Assembly (NCBI GenBank): GCA_019313385.1
Contig: JAFDBG010000008.1
Span: 1-32,729, forward strand
DNA: 32,729 nucleotides
DNA from: Deltaproteobacteria bacterium
GTDB taxonomy: Bacteria; Desulfobacterota; Syntrophia; Syntrophales; UBA2210
Direction of reading: 5' to 3'
Under the pieces are notes generated by a model. That model did no database searches. It was not told the origin of the DNA and saw nothing but the letters and a program-made list of their open reading frames with translations. Below, piece after piece: positions 17,563 through 26,791 of the stretch. Position 1 is the first letter of the stretch. Each line of letters starts with the position of its first letter. The translations under genes were made by a program, and so were the position numbers.

Positions 17563-17955
17563 ATGAAAAACCTCGGATTTCTTTATAAGAGCAAGGAAAG
17601 AAGGCTCAATAAAAGGCATGAGGTCTCTTGGGATGCCATCCTTGAGGCAAGGTTTCCTGATTCTCATGGCGAGATAGAGGTCAAGGTCGTAGTTTTCTCT
17701 GTTGGTGGTGCCCTTCTTCATTCCGAATTATTTACTGTAAATAACCGACATTTGTTTATCACAGGTACAAAGCCCGAATTAAAACTGAAGATTTCCTTGC
17801 CGGAGAGGGTTCTGGAATTGAGGGTCGAGATCGCGTGGTACAATGTGTTAAACGGTAAAAGTATCTTTGAAACTGGCGTTAGTTTTATAAATTTCAAAGA
17901 GGAGGCGAATATCTCCACTGATGAATTACTAAAGATTATAGAGGCAGGAGAGTAA
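17563..17955 (+). CDS. PilZ-domain protein, probable cyclic-di-GMP receptor
   Basis: 130 residues, one PilZ domain. The N-terminal arginine motif is ERRLNKRHEV (R-x3-R type), followed on the first strands by VVFSVGGALLHS in place of the usual D/N-x-S-x-x-G; the leading Asp/Asn is missing, so binding affinity may be altered. The C-terminal half (VEIAWYN ... FETGVSFINF) is the normal barrel. AGGAGG lies 7 bases before the ATG. It may respond to the same nucleotide degraded by the HD-GYP protein near the window start, but nothing links the two directly. Confidence 0.8.
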   Translation: MKNLGFLYKSKERRLNKRHEVSWDAILEARFPDSHGEIEVKVVVFSVGGALLHSELFTVNNRHLFITGTKPELKLKISLPERVLELRVEIAWYNVLNGKSIFETGVSFINFKEEANISTDELLKIIEAGE

Positions 17956-18290
17956 AGTCGGGGAATCGACAGACCCTTATCTCCGCTATACAGTACCGGC
18001 CATACGGACGAAAATAGTGACAGCAACTATTTTTGCCGACCCGCTGTTTTTATGGATTTTACAGTTGAAAATACGTATAAATTTCGGGATGCTGGATCGA
18101 AATCAACACTGGTCATCCTTACCGGTCACCGTTGAAAGATCATCAAAAAGAAACTGCCTAATCTTTCTCCACAGCCGAAAGCAGGACGTTAAAATTGTTG
18201 ATTGCACACGGAACCGTGATACTAGGAGAACCATCAAAACTCCAATAACTGTTGTTGACCGCTTGGAGGCTAACCGTTGAGGGTCTGATC
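17956..18290. other. Intergenic stretch, no gene recognised
   Basis: No ORF with a ribosome site or recognisable product. A frame from 18017 has low-complexity, shadow-like composition. The promoter of the MFS gene should lie here; TTGATT (18198) with TACTAG 16 bp later is only a weak match. Confidence 0.4.
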
Positions 18291-19523
18291 ATGCTTGCCC
18301 GTTTCTCAATATATGGTTTCCTGAAAAATCAACGGTATTATGAACCATTCATAATACTTCTCTTCCTTGAAAGAGGTTTCAGCTTCACACAGATAGGTCT
18401 TCTTGTTGCTTTCAGGGAGATCTGCATCAACGTCTTTGAAGTCCCCAGTGGAGTTCTGGCCGATATGTACGGGCGCCGCAGATGTATGATGATCTCCTTT
18501 ACGGCCTATATCATTTCATTCGCGCTGTTCGGTTTTGTGCAAATATACACGCATTTCTTCGCCGCCATGTTTTTCTTTGCCATCGGCGAGGCGTTTCGGA
18601 CGGGCACTCACAAGGCCATGATATTCAGCTGGCTTCGCCTTCAGGGGCGTCTGGATGAAAAGACCCGCATCTATGGCTACACCCGATCATGGTCCAAACT
18701 GGGTTCCGCGTTTTCAATCATCATCGCCACCCTGTTTGTTATATTCACAAAAAATTATTCCTCTGTTTTCTATCTCTCCATTGTTCCATATATTTTTGGA
18801 CTAGTAAATTTCATGTATTATCCCGTTGAACTTGAAGGACCTGTCCGAAAAGAAGTTGTTATATCCGATATTCTTGACCATTTGTGGACTACACTCCGTA
18901 TCTCTATAAGTGTACGACACCTGCGCCGCCTTATTGCCGAATCGATGGCATTTGAGGGGGTGTTTGAGGCGGCCAAGGATTATCTCCAACCGGTCATCAA
19001 GAGCACGGTTCTGGTCATTCCTCTGTTTGTGTATATGGAAAATACCCGCCGAAGCGCGATTGTCGTGGGAATGGTCTATTTCGCCCTGCACCTGCTGTCC
19101 GCGTGGGCGAGCCGCAAGTCGCACAGGATCACGCAGTACGCGGGCGGAGAGGAGCCGGGAGCTTCTCTTATCTGGAAGGGCGTACTCTTTGTCTATCTCT
19201 TACTGGCAGTCGTTCTGTATCTGAAATGGTACTACGTGGCAATAGCGGGATTTGTGGCCTTGTATGTTATGCAGAATCTGTGGAGACCGATACTTATCAG
19301 CCGGTTTGACGAGTACGCGACCGAGACACATGGAGCTACGGTGCTTTCCGTCGAGAGTCAGGCGAAATCTGTCTCAACCATATTCGCGGCTCCCTTCCTC
19401 GGTCTTGCCGTGGACTTCGTAACCACTCACGGATTTGGAGGGGAATTCTGGCCGGTCGGAGCCGTGGGCGCGGCGATTGCATTCATTATACTGGCTACCG
19501 TTAACTTACACAGCAGGCACTGA
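18291..19523 (+). CDS. Major facilitator superfamily transporter
   Basis: About 410 residues from the ATG at 18291 (GAGGG upstream). The longer frame from a TTG at 18252 has no ribosome site. About 11-12 hydrophobic segments are visible. The loop after helix 2 carries the MFS signature as GVLADMYGRRRCMM. The second half begins after a long basic central loop (HLWTTLRISISVRHLRRL). The substrate is unknown; the general look is of a drug or metabolite exporter of the inner membrane. It converges with tdh, with only 31 bp between, and no clear terminator. Confidence 0.85.
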   Translation: MLARFSIYGFLKNQRYYEPFIILLFLERGFSFTQIGLLVAFREICINVFEVPSGVLADMYGRRRCMMISFTAYIISFALFGFVQIYTHFFAAMFFFAIGEAFRTGTHKAMIFSWLRLQGRLDEKTRIYGYTRSWSKLGSAFSIIIATLFVIFTKNYSSVFYLSIVPYIFGLVNFMYYPVELEGPVRKEVVISDILDHLWTTLRISISVRHLRRLIAESMAFEGVFEAAKDYLQPVIKSTVLVIPLFVYMENTRRSAIVVGMVYFALHLLSAWASRKSHRITQYAGGEEPGASLIWKGVLFVYLLLAVVLYLKWYYVAIAGFVALYVMQNLWRPILISRFDEYATETHGATVLSVESQAKSVSTIFAAPFLGLAVDFVTTHGFGGEFWPVGAVGAAIAFIILATVNLHSRH

Positions 19524-19554
19524 CCGGAAGAGATCAAAAATCCTGTGTCATGAA

Positions 19555-20592
19555 TCAATCAACCCAGTTCAGGATTACCTTGCCGGATTGCCCCGATTTC
19601 ATCACCTCAAATGCCTCAATGTATTGTGTGTAGTGAAAGTGATGGGTAATGATTGCGCTTATGTCCAGCCCCGACTGAATCATTGCCGTCATTTTGTACC
19701 ATGTTTCATACATCTCACGCCCATAGATGCCCTTTATGGTAAGTCCGTTGAAGATTACTGCTTCCCAGTTGATGCCGGTATCACCCGGCAGGATCCCCAG
19801 AAGCGCGATTTTTCCGCCATGACACATATTTGCCAGCATGGAGTTCAGGGCGCCGGGATTGCCCGACATTTCCAAGCCCACATCAAAGCCCTCTTTCATT
19901 CTCAGTTTTTCCTGAGCGCCCTCTATGGTATCGCGGCTCACATCCACAGCCAGGGTTGCTCCCATTTTTTTCGCGAGCGCCAGCCTGTAGGGATTTACAT
20001 CTGTTACAACTATATGGCGGGCACCCGCGTGTCTGGCAATGGCAACCGCCATGCATCCTATGGGCCCTGCACCTGTTATCAGGATATCCTCACCCAGATG
20101 GTCGAATGAAAGCGCGGTATGCGTGGCATTGCCCAGAGGATCGAAGCAAGAGAGTATGTCCCACGGTATCCGGGGATCGCAGTACCAGACATTGGTCACC
20201 GGAATGCTGAGATATTCTGCAAAGGCCCCTGCCCTGTTCACACCGACGCCGCTGGTTTTCATACAGAGGTGCCGCCTGCCTGCCAGGCAGTTTCGACAGT
20301 GGCCGCATACAAGATGCCCCTCACCGGAAACGATATCGCCGGGTTTGAAATCATGTACATTGGTGCCGATCTTCTCCACCTTTCCGACAAACTCGTGCCC
20401 TATGTGCATGGGTACGGGAATCGTCTTTTTTGCCCATTCATTCCAGTTATAGATATGCACATCGGTGCCACAGATTGCGGTCCGGTATATCTTTATCAGG
20501 ACATCGTTGACACCAATTTCGGGTACCGGTACTTCACCCAGCCAGATACCCGGCTCCGCTTTGGCCTTCACCAGGGCCTTCATCATATCCAT
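19555..20592 (-). CDS. tdh: L-threonine 3-dehydrogenase
   Basis: 345 residues, zinc-dependent medium-chain dehydrogenase oxidising L-threonine to 2-amino-3-ketobutyrate with NAD. The catalytic zinc ligands are C41 ([12 protein letters not shown], the Tdh-specific context) and H66-E67 (GHEFVG). The structural zinc cysteines are C96, C99, C102 and C110. The nucleotide fold is [13 protein letters not shown]. It starts at ATG 20592 with GGGGAGG eight bases upstream. It lies 25 bp after kbl, the enzyme that takes its unstable product, so substrate hand-over is likely. Confidence 0.94.
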   Translation of the reverse strand: MDMMKALVKAKAEPGIWLGEVPVPEIGVNDVLIKIYRTAICGTDVHIYNWNEWAKKTIPVPMHIGHEFVGKVEKIGTNVHDFKPGDIVSGEGHLVCGHCRNCLAGRRHLCMKTSGVGVNRAGAFAEYLSIPVTNVWYCDPRIPWDILSCFDPLGNATHTALSFDHLGEDILITGAGPIGCMAVAIARHAGARHIVVTDVNPYRLALAKKMGATLAVDVSRDTIEGAQEKLRMKEGFDVGLEMSGNPGALNSMLANMCHGGKIALLGILPGDTGINWEAVIFNGLTIKGIYGREMYETWYKMTAMIQSGLDISAIITHHFHYTQYIEAFEVMKSGQSGKVILNWVD

Positions 20593-20617
20593 AATCAGCG
20601 CCTCCCCATGACAGACT

Positions 20618-21805
20618 TCAAATCAGCGCTCCCAGTTCCCGCCCTACCTTTGCAAACTTTTCAAGCGCGAATCTGAGATCGGACTCACTATGAACCGCGG
20701 ACATCTGCAGTCTGATCCTGGCTTCTCCCTTCGGAACCACCGGATACAGAAATCCCGTCACATACACCCCTTCTTCAAGGAGCCCGGCAGCCATACTCTG
20801 TGCCAGCACGGCATCTCCCAGCATAACTGGAATAATCGGATGATCTCCGGGTTTTATCGTGAATCCCAGTTTGACAATCTCCTCGCGGAAGAACTTCGTA
20901 TTTGATCTCAACTTCTCTCTGGCCTCTCCTGTGTCTTCCAGCAGCTCCAGGGTCTTGATGGCTGCGGACACTATTGGGGGTGCAACCGAATTCGAGAAAA
21001 GATAAGGACGCGATCTCTGTCTCAGCATCGATATCATATCGGCTCGTCCTGTCGTAAACCCGCCGGACGCTCCTCCCATAGCCTTGCCGAGAGTTGACGT
21101 GATGATATCCACACGATCCCGAACATCAAAATATTCAGGCGTTCCACGTCCTGTAGGACCGACAAAACCTGTAGCATGGCTGTCATCCACCATGACAAGG
21201 GCATCATATTTTTCGGCCAGAGCGCATATCTCGTCCAGTTTGGCAAGATCTCCATCCATGCTGAAGACACCATCCGTGGCTATCATCCTTGTATTCGCGC
21301 CCTGTGCCTCGTTGAGACGTTCCTCCAGTTCATTCATATCGGCGTGCGCGTAGCGATACCGAACTGCCCTGCACAGACGAATGCCGTCAATTATCGAGGC
21401 GTGATTCAGCGCATCAGAAATGATCGCGTCTCCCTCGCCCAGAAGAGTTTCAAAGAGACCGCCATTGGCGTCAAAACAGGAGCTGTAGAGGATAGTATCT
21501 TCCGTTCCGAGGAAGGCGCTGATCTTTTCTTCAAGCTCGGTGTGAATATCCTGTGTGCCGCATATAAAGCGCACCGAAGCCATCCCGAAACCGCGGGCGT
21601 CAAGTCCGGCCTTGGCGGCCTCAATGATGTCGGGATTGTCCGCCAGACCGAGATAGTTATTGGCGCACAGGTTTAAGACCTCCTCGCCATTCACCAGGAT
21701 CCTCGCTCTTTGAGGAGAAGCTATATGACGCTCCTTCTTGTAGAGACCTTCCTTTACGAGTCCGTCTAATTGCTCGCTCAGTTCTTCACGAATTTTTCCA
21801 TACAT
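20618..21805 (-). CDS. kbl: Glycine C-acetyltransferase (2-amino-3-ketobutyrate CoA ligase)
   Basis: 395 residues, PLP enzyme of the alpha-oxoamine synthase family. It cleaves 2-amino-3-ketobutyrate with CoA to glycine and acetyl-CoA. The PLP lysine is K241 ([14 protein letters not shown]), and the [18 protein letters not shown] segment is typical for Kbl. Of two in-frame ATGs, the one at 21805 is chosen because the ribosome site AGGAGG touches the ATG at 21811. There is a 165-bp gap to the aminotransferase upstream, so an internal promoter is possible. Confidence 0.94.
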   Translation of the reverse strand: MYGKIREELSEQLDGLVKEGLYKKERHIASPQRARILVNGEEVLNLCANNYLGLADNPDIIEAAKAGLDARGFGMASVRFICGTQDIHTELEEKISAFLGTEDTILYSSCFDANGGLFETLLGEGDAIISDALNHASIIDGIRLCRAVRYRYAHADMNELEERLNEAQGANTRMIATDGVFSMDGDLAKLDEICALAEKYDALVMVDDSHATGFVGPTGRGTPEYFDVRDRVDIITSTLGKAMGGASGGFTTGRADMISMLRQRSRPYLFSNSVAPPIVSAAIKTLELLEDTGEAREKLRSNTKFFREEIVKLGFTIKPGDHPIIPVMLGDAVLAQSMAAGLLEEGVYVTGFLYPVVPKGEARIRLQMSAVHSESDLRFALEKFAKVGRELGALI

Positions 21806-21969
21806 AAGCATCCTCCTATAGATGATTCTGTTGATTTATGAGGATTTCCGTTCAAGATCAAGGCATGCGAAAAAAATAATCACAGGTATATAGTTGATAT
21901 TCCGGGGATTATTTTTTGAGCATAACGCAGAGATTGGGTAAAAAGACCATTAATCAACAGGATCATAGA

Positions 21970-23163
21970 TTACCCCTCAATAAATGCCTTAAATCTGCCG
22001 AGGCCTTCTCTGATTTGTTGTATATCGATACCCGAATATGCCAGACGTATATAGAAATCCTTCTCTCCTTCCAGAGAGCGCCCGAAATGCAGCCGGGTGC
22101 ATACCGATACGCCGGTTTCATGTAACAGGGCCACGCGGAACTCGTCGAGATCGTCAATACCTTTCCGTTCCATCGCCCTGGTAACGTTAGGATACAAATA
22201 GAACGTAACGTTCGGTCGGAAACAGCGTACCCCATCTGTAGAATCGAGAATATCCACGGCCGCGTCCCTTCTTTCTCTGAAGGTATCCAACATCTGCCGG
22301 GCCTGGGCCTGGTCTCCTGTGAGCCCTTCGATGGCGGCGTACTGTATGAAATGATTCGAGCAGGATTCATCATTTACGTTGAGTTTGGTGATTACATCAA
22401 TGACGTATCGGGGTCCGATGGCCGCTCCGAGCCTCCACCCTGTCATGGCAAATTTTTTGGAAAAACTGTAAAGAATCACAGATCTTTCGGCCATACCGGG
22501 AAGGGATGCCAGAGAAACACTCTTTCCTTCGTAGCGAACATCAAAATAGGCCTCGTCGCAGAGCACATAGAGATCGTGTTTGATAGCCAGCCCGGCAAGT
22601 TTTTCAAGCTCTTGCGAGGAACATTCCGCGCCGGTAGGATTCTGCCAGTCGTTGAATATGAGTATTTTCGTGCGCGGGGTTATCTGCCTTTCGATAGAGT
22701 CCATATCCAGCTCGAAGCTTCCCCCCCCCTCAACAAATCCGTAAGGCAGCGCCCTGCCCCCCTGAAACTCTATCTGTGATTCGTAAATGGGATAACCGGG
22801 ATTGGGATAAAGAACTTCATCCCCTGGATTCATAAGCGCCAGTAGAAACTTGCCTATAACCGGTTTCCCGCCCGGCTGGATGGACACATTTTCCATGGTA
22901 TAATCAATCCCATGTGATCCGCTGACATCATCGGCCAACAGCTCACGCAACTGGGGAATCCCTGCGTTCGGACAATAGCCTGTCTTTCCTCCCCGCATTG
23001 CCTTTTCAGCCGCGTCCATAATGTTGGAAGGCGTCAGGATGTTTAAATCACCCAGATGGAATGGATATATCTTGTTTCCTTCTGCCGCGAAAGCGGCCGC
23101 CTCGGCGGAAACAGCAAAGGCTGTCTCAACCCCCAGACGTTCTATCCTGTCCGCTATTCTCAT
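21970..23163 (-). CDS. Class I/II aminotransferase (PLP-dependent)
   Basis: 397 residues. The PLP lysine is K236 in SFSKKFAMTGWRLG; N175-P176 (NDWQNPTGAE), D203 and Y206 (CDEAYFD) complete the fold-type I pocket. It resembles aspartate-aminotransferase-like enzymes; the amino donor is not readable. It lies between a hydroxypyruvate reductase and kbl-tdh, so a serine:pyruvate or serine:glyoxylate-type exchange feeding hydroxypyruvate would fit, by inference. About 12 bp separate it from the reductase gene, so they share a transcript. Confidence 0.85.
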   Translation of the reverse strand: MRIADRIERLGVETAFAVSAEAAAFAAEGNKIYPFHLGDLNILTPSNIMDAAEKAMRGGKTGYCPNAGIPQLRELLADDVSGSHGIDYTMENVSIQPGGKPVIGKFLLALMNPGDEVLYPNPGYPIYESQIEFQGGRALPYGFVEGGGSFELDMDSIERQITPRTKILIFNDWQNPTGAECSSQELEKLAGLAIKHDLYVLCDEAYFDVRYEGKSVSLASLPGMAERSVILYSFSKKFAMTGWRLGAAIGPRYVIDVITKLNVNDESCSNHFIQYAAIEGLTGDQAQARQMLDTFRERRDAAVDILDSTDGVRCFRPNVTFYLYPNVTRAMERKGIDDLDEFRVALLHETGVSVCTRLHFGRSLEGEKDFYIRLAYSGIDIQQIREGLGRFKAFIEG

Positions 23164-23175
23164 AGTCGTCTCCTT

Positions 23176-24324
23176 TTACCCGGCATATTCCGGGATGCCC
23201 ATATCTTCTGAATTGACAATACTCGGAGCCGCTTCCGGGGGACTATCTTCCAGGAAGGTCAGAATGTTCTCTCCCTTCCACGCCGGATATCCCATCAGGA
23301 TTCCCGCCACGTTTCCGGCCGCAAGGATAGCCATGCTCTGTCTCGTCCAGATGGTCGCGGAACCGAGATGGGGAACAATCACCACATTATCAAGTTCACT
23401 CAAACCCGGTTTTAGCTCAGGTTCATTTTCAAAGACATCAAGCCCCGCGCGAAAGTCCGGGTTATTCCGGCAGTGATGTACAAGGGCATCCTCATCAATC
23501 AATGGTCCTCTGCTCGCGTTAATCAGGATCGCGTTTCTCTTCATACGCTTCAGACGTTCGGCATTTATGAGGTGGCGTGTGGTTTCATCGAGCACCGGAT
23601 GCAGGCTCACAAGATCGGCTGTCTGAAGTACCTCTTCCACATTCTCCGCCCTTATGCACGCAACCGGTTGTTCTCCACGCGACTTCAGAAAATCAGCATA
23701 GGCGGCCACATAATCTTCAAGGGCGCTGTTCCGGTAAAGATCATAATAGACAAGGTTCATCTTGTGCCCCTCGACCATCATGCGCGCGTAGGCGGTGCCT
23801 ATACGTCCAGCGCCTATAACACCAACCGTCTTTCCATAGAGAAGCTCCCCAAGAAAAATGTCTGGAAGCCAACCGTTGAACTTTCCTCGACGCGTAAACC
23901 TGTCGGCTTCTACCACCCTGCGCGCTGCCGAGAACGTCAGGGCCACAGCCATTTCCGCGGTAGTTTCAGTCAATACGCCGGGGGTGTTCCCCACACAGAT
24001 ACCATGCCTTGTAGCGGCGCCGACGTCCACGTTGTTATAACCCACCGCATAATTGCTGTAGACTTTCCCTCCTGCCTTTTCAAGGGCGGAGAAGAGCTCT
24101 TCTCCCCAGACTTCAGTCAGCTGTCCTATGACTCCTGAACAGTTGTCACCTATCGCGGAGACAATCTCGCCAATGCTCAGGATATCTGTTGACGTGCTAA
24201 CATCTACCCTGTAGCCCGATCGCGCCAGAATCTCCAGCCATTTTACGCCCGGCAATTTCTTGGTGACAACCACCCGTCCGACACCCTTGGAATTGTGCAC
24301 TTTCCACTTTTCATCGTTTAACAT
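23176..24324 (-). CDS. Hydroxypyruvate reductase / glycerate dehydrogenase, plant HPR1-like
   Basis: 382 residues of the D-2-hydroxyacid dehydrogenase family, reducing hydroxypyruvate (or glyoxylate) with NADH. The nucleotide motif is VIGAGRIGTAYARMM (GAGRIG at 171-176); catalytic R272 (ASRGPLID), E301 and H319 (VPHLGSAT) are in place. Long stretches such as SNYAVGYNNVDV, VGNTPGVLTETTAE and MMVEGHKMNLVYYDLY are characteristic of the peroxisomal plant HPR1 and are not usual in ordinary bacterial GyaR/SerA. It is the first gene of the cluster, 60 bp after a strong promoter. Confidence 0.88.
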   Translation of the reverse strand: MLNDEKWKVHNSKGVGRVVVTKKLPGVKWLEILARSGYRVDVSTSTDILSIGEIVSAIGDNCSGVIGQLTEVWGEELFSALEKAGGKVYSNYAVGYNNVDVGAATRHGICVGNTPGVLTETTAEMAVALTFSAARRVVEADRFTRRGKFNGWLPDIFLGELLYGKTVGVIGAGRIGTAYARMMVEGHKMNLVYYDLYRNSALEDYVAAYADFLKSRGEQPVACIRAENVEEVLQTADLVSLHPVLDETTRHLINAERLKRMKRNAILINASRGPLIDEDALVHHCRNNPDFRAGLDVFENEPELKPGLSELDNVVIVPHLGSATIWTRQSMAILAAGNVAGILMGYPAWKGENILTFLEDSPPEAAPSIVNSEDMGIPEYAG

Positions 24325-24384
24325 GAGATCCTCCTTTCAAGGCTTATGTAAGTTGCTGTTTGTGAAATAGTAAAGACCGGTTGT

Positions 24385-24412
24385 ATTTTAGCATAAGAGA
24401 TGGAAATTTCAA
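24385..24412 (-). promoter_or_regulatory. Candidate promoter of the hydroxypyruvate reductase-tdh cluster
   Basis: Read on the minus strand: TTGAAA (24412-24407), 16 bp, then TAAAAT (24390-24385) preceded by TGC, an extended -10. Match is 5/6 and 5/6. The ATG is about 60 bp downstream with AAGGAGG as ribosome site. Confidence 0.5.
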
Positions 24413-24566
24413 CAGAAGAATATGATGGGATAACCCATGAATAGACAAAAAACTCAATTCTTACGTAATCAAGGCCGATGACAGGAACCCGATCATCGAT
24501 ACCAAATTTTAATCGTACCGTCTATTTTAAGGTAAGGAAAAGTCCACAGAAACAACAATCTGCAGG

Positions 24567-25484
24567 CTATTCTTTAAAAATCAGCTTGTAGGATTTTACC
24601 ATCATCACCGGATGGTAGGAATGTTTTGTCTGAATCAGTCCCGGCACACCCATATCGCTTTCCTTATTGATGTACTCAAGGCCCGGGAAAAGCCTGCGCG
24701 CGCATTCCCTGTCGAAAAACTGGTAGAGACCCTTAAACTGCGCCGAAGCCTTCTGAAAGTGGAGTGCGCTCATCGTTTCCGTAAGCTGCGAAGCTATGCC
24801 AAAGGCCTGCGTCATCCCATCGATTGAGAGCATGACACTTCTGAACCCGAGGGTATTGATATTATGTAAGGCGTTTCTGGTGGCGTTCCACTCGCAGTAG
24901 AGATCTTCGTCTCTGTCCACATTGCAGTCCCGTTCCTCGCACCACTTGTCCAGGAATTCCAGGCATCCGGGCACGTCTTCCGGTGATATGGTTTTTATAA
25001 TGAGGGTTCCCGCTTTCTCGGAATAATTTCGCTCGAACTGTTTGATAAGGTTTCTCTTTTTCGAGTACTTGCTACCTACCAGGCTCGCCAGGTCCTCTGT
25101 TCGGTAAACGTAGTCGTCATATCCATTCTGCTGTTCGATGATGAAGAACTTATCCAAGCTATTTTTACCATACCTCTCCAGATAATCCTCGGGAACAAAC
25201 CAGTAGGTACTGTATCCTGTTTGGCGGGAGATCTCGGCGAGTTCTTCGGGGGAATGTTCCCTGTCAGGTGAAATAGGTAGTAGAAGATGACTATTTTCTT
25301 TACGTCTCGTGAAGTTGGCGTAGACAAAAAGGATATCATCATGAATGGCCCAACAGGGTTGGTAGACCTCGGTTGTCCATGCGATGATGGATGAGAGAGA
25401 ATAGGGGCATAGCGGATGTCTCTGCCCGGCGAAGAATGGTTTGAGTGTTGTGTAATCGGAAGGTGTGAGCGGTTTAAACTTCAT
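24567..25484 (-). CDS. DUF2156 protein (GNAT-fold, MprF C-terminal-like)
   Basis: 305 residues with the DUF2156 layout: an N-terminal half built like a degenerate GNAT domain (LTPSDYTTLKPFF) and a second GNAT half carrying SKYSKKRNLIKQFERNY, then DKWCEERDC and LHFQKASAQFKGLYQFFDRECA. The domain resembles the catalytic part of aminoacyl-phosphatidylglycerol synthases such as MprF. No membrane segments are present here, so the substrate is open. Its ATG overlaps the GNAT stop by four bases (ATGA), so the pair is coupled. Confidence 0.8.
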   Translation of the reverse strand: MKFKPLTPSDYTTLKPFFAGQRHPLCPYSLSSIIAWTTEVYQPCWAIHDDILFVYANFTRRKENSHLLLPISPDREHSPEELAEISRQTGYSTYWFVPEDYLERYGKNSLDKFFIIEQQNGYDDYVYRTEDLASLVGSKYSKKRNLIKQFERNYSEKAGTLIIKTISPEDVPGCLEFLDKWCEERDCNVDRDEDLYCEWNATRNALHNINTLGFRSVMLSIDGMTQAFGIASQLTETMSALHFQKASAQFKGLYQFFDRECARRLFPGLEYINKESDMGVPGLIQTKHSYHPVMMVKSYKLIFKE

Positions 25485-25897
25485 ACCTTAAGCCTCAGCA
25501 TGGGAGTTGAATTTTCCATGACGGAAAAGCCGAGACTTTCGTAGAAGGGATGGGACCCCCTCTCTGCTATGAGCCCAATCCAGTTTATCCCGTCTTTTTC
25601 GAGCCGATCGACCAATACCTTTACGATCCGGGTCCCGATTCCTTTTCCACGGAAAGAATCCATCACGGTAACATCCTGTATATAGGCGTCACTGGCGCCG
25701 TCACTGACGGCCCTCCCCATGCCGATGATATAGCCCTCGTGACGTGCGACCAGAAAGCAGTGACTCCCCTCCGCAATTTGCCTGACCATTTCGGGGTTAT
25801 CCCCTTCCTGCTTCCACCAGTTTTCGCTCCGGTAGAGATCCGTTATCTGACTGATCTCATCGGCAGTGGGTTTTTTGATAAAGGAATAGTCACACAT
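25481..25897 (-). CDS. GNAT-family N-acetyltransferase
   Basis: 138 residues, single GNAT fold. The acetyl-CoA pyrophosphate loop is VMDSFRGKGIGTRIVKVL (R/Q-x-x-G-x-G/A type), with YIQDVTV before it and GSHPFYESLGF after. The substrate is unknown. The ribosome site before the ATG at 25897 is weak. It is directly coupled to DUF2156, itself built of GNAT folds, so the two may act together on one substrate. Confidence 0.87.
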   Translation of the reverse strand: MCDYSFIKKPTADEISQITDLYRSENWWKQEGDNPEMVRQIAEGSHCFLVARHEGYIIGMGRAVSDGASDAYIQDVTVMDSFRGKGIGTRIVKVLVDRLEKDGINWIGLIAERGSHPFYESLGFSVMENSTPMLRLKV

Positions 25898-25951
25898 CGG
25901 GTGTACTCTATCAGAATACGGCGGGGAAATCCACCCCGTTCACCTGACCGC

Positions 25952-26569
25952 TTAATCGATGACTTTTTCGCAGCCTGACAGGTGATCGATATCGTTAAAA
26001 AAAACAACATTCCCCCTGCCGTTTTGGAATTCCACAAGCGTTTTGGAAGCCACATCCACATGAGCCTGTATGATGTGAGAGAGATCCATTTCTTTAATCT
26101 TGCAGAGAATAGTCATTATAGTGAAGTTGTGTGCCGCGAGGAGAGTTGTGCCTGATTTTCCGGCAATGCGCTCGACAACGCCCCATGCCCTATTCTGGAG
26201 TTCGGAAAGGGATTCGCCACCCGGCATGACGATGGAAGCCGGATCTTCGGCCCATCGTTTAAGGAAATCCCCGTGGTTTTTCATCATCTCCTGAAGGGCC
26301 ATCCCTTCGAAATTCCCCATGTTGAGTTCCATCAGGTCTTTCTCGGGCTCGATCGAAAGGTGATGAAAACGGTTAATGGCCTCGGCCGTTTGTACCGCCC
26401 GTTTCAGGGGACTCGATATGATCGTGTCGATCTTCTCGTCCCTCAGTGATCGCGCGAGACTATCCGCCTGAGCACTGCCACGCTTACTGAGCTCGATGTC
26501 ACTCACACCCTGCACCCGTTTTTCTCGATTCCATAATGTCTGACCATGACGTACCAGCATAAATTTCAC
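25952..26569 (-). CDS. Histidine phosphatase family protein (phosphoglycerate mutase-like)
   Basis: 205 residues from a GTG with GGGAGG eight bases upstream. The ATG 30 bases further out has no site. The phosphohistidine signature is LVRHGQTLWN at the N-terminus, with the second Arg in SSPLKRAVQTAE, the acid Glu in ELNMGNFEG and the second His in LAAHNF. Possible substrates include alpha-ribazole phosphate or sugar phosphates. A cofactor link is speculative. It is the first gene of the minus-strand group with the GNAT and DUF2156 genes. Confidence 0.88.
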   Translation of the reverse strand: MKFMLVRHGQTLWNREKRVQGVSDIELSKRGSAQADSLARSLRDEKIDTIISSPLKRAVQTAEAINRFHHLSIEPEKDLMELNMGNFEGMALQEMMKNHGDFLKRWAEDPASIVMPGGESLSELQNRAWGVVERIAGKSGTTLLAAHNFTIMTILCKIKEMDLSHIIQAHVDVASKTLVEFQNGRGNVVFFNDIDHLSGCEKVID

Positions 26570-26742
26570 AACAGGGACCTCCCGGACTGATAATAACAAC
26601 GAAGGTTTTCCTTAACTCGTAACTGATACCTTTGCAAGAAGATCCTGCATGGTTTTGGTGTGATATGGCATATTAAAATCGATGCAAAAGATGTCTTTTC
26701 ATAGGCATTGATTTGTGGCATTATCTATCTCTTGCAGTCGCG

Positions 26743-26748
26743 TATACT
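26743..26748 (+). promoter_or_regulatory. Possible -10 element (TATACT) before the Cys-tailed protein
   Basis: TATACT 44 bp before the ATG at 26792, in the divergent gap. No good -35 is seen at the right distance, so this is weak. Confidence 0.25.
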
Positions 26749-26791
26749 ACGCGGAGCTTGTACAAGTAACGATAAAAAAGGAGGCTATGTT

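Noticed and set aside
24464-24513. Short coding-like stretch VIKADDRNPIIDTKF-stop in the gap before DUF2156
   Set aside because: Too short and without start or partner sequence; may be debris.
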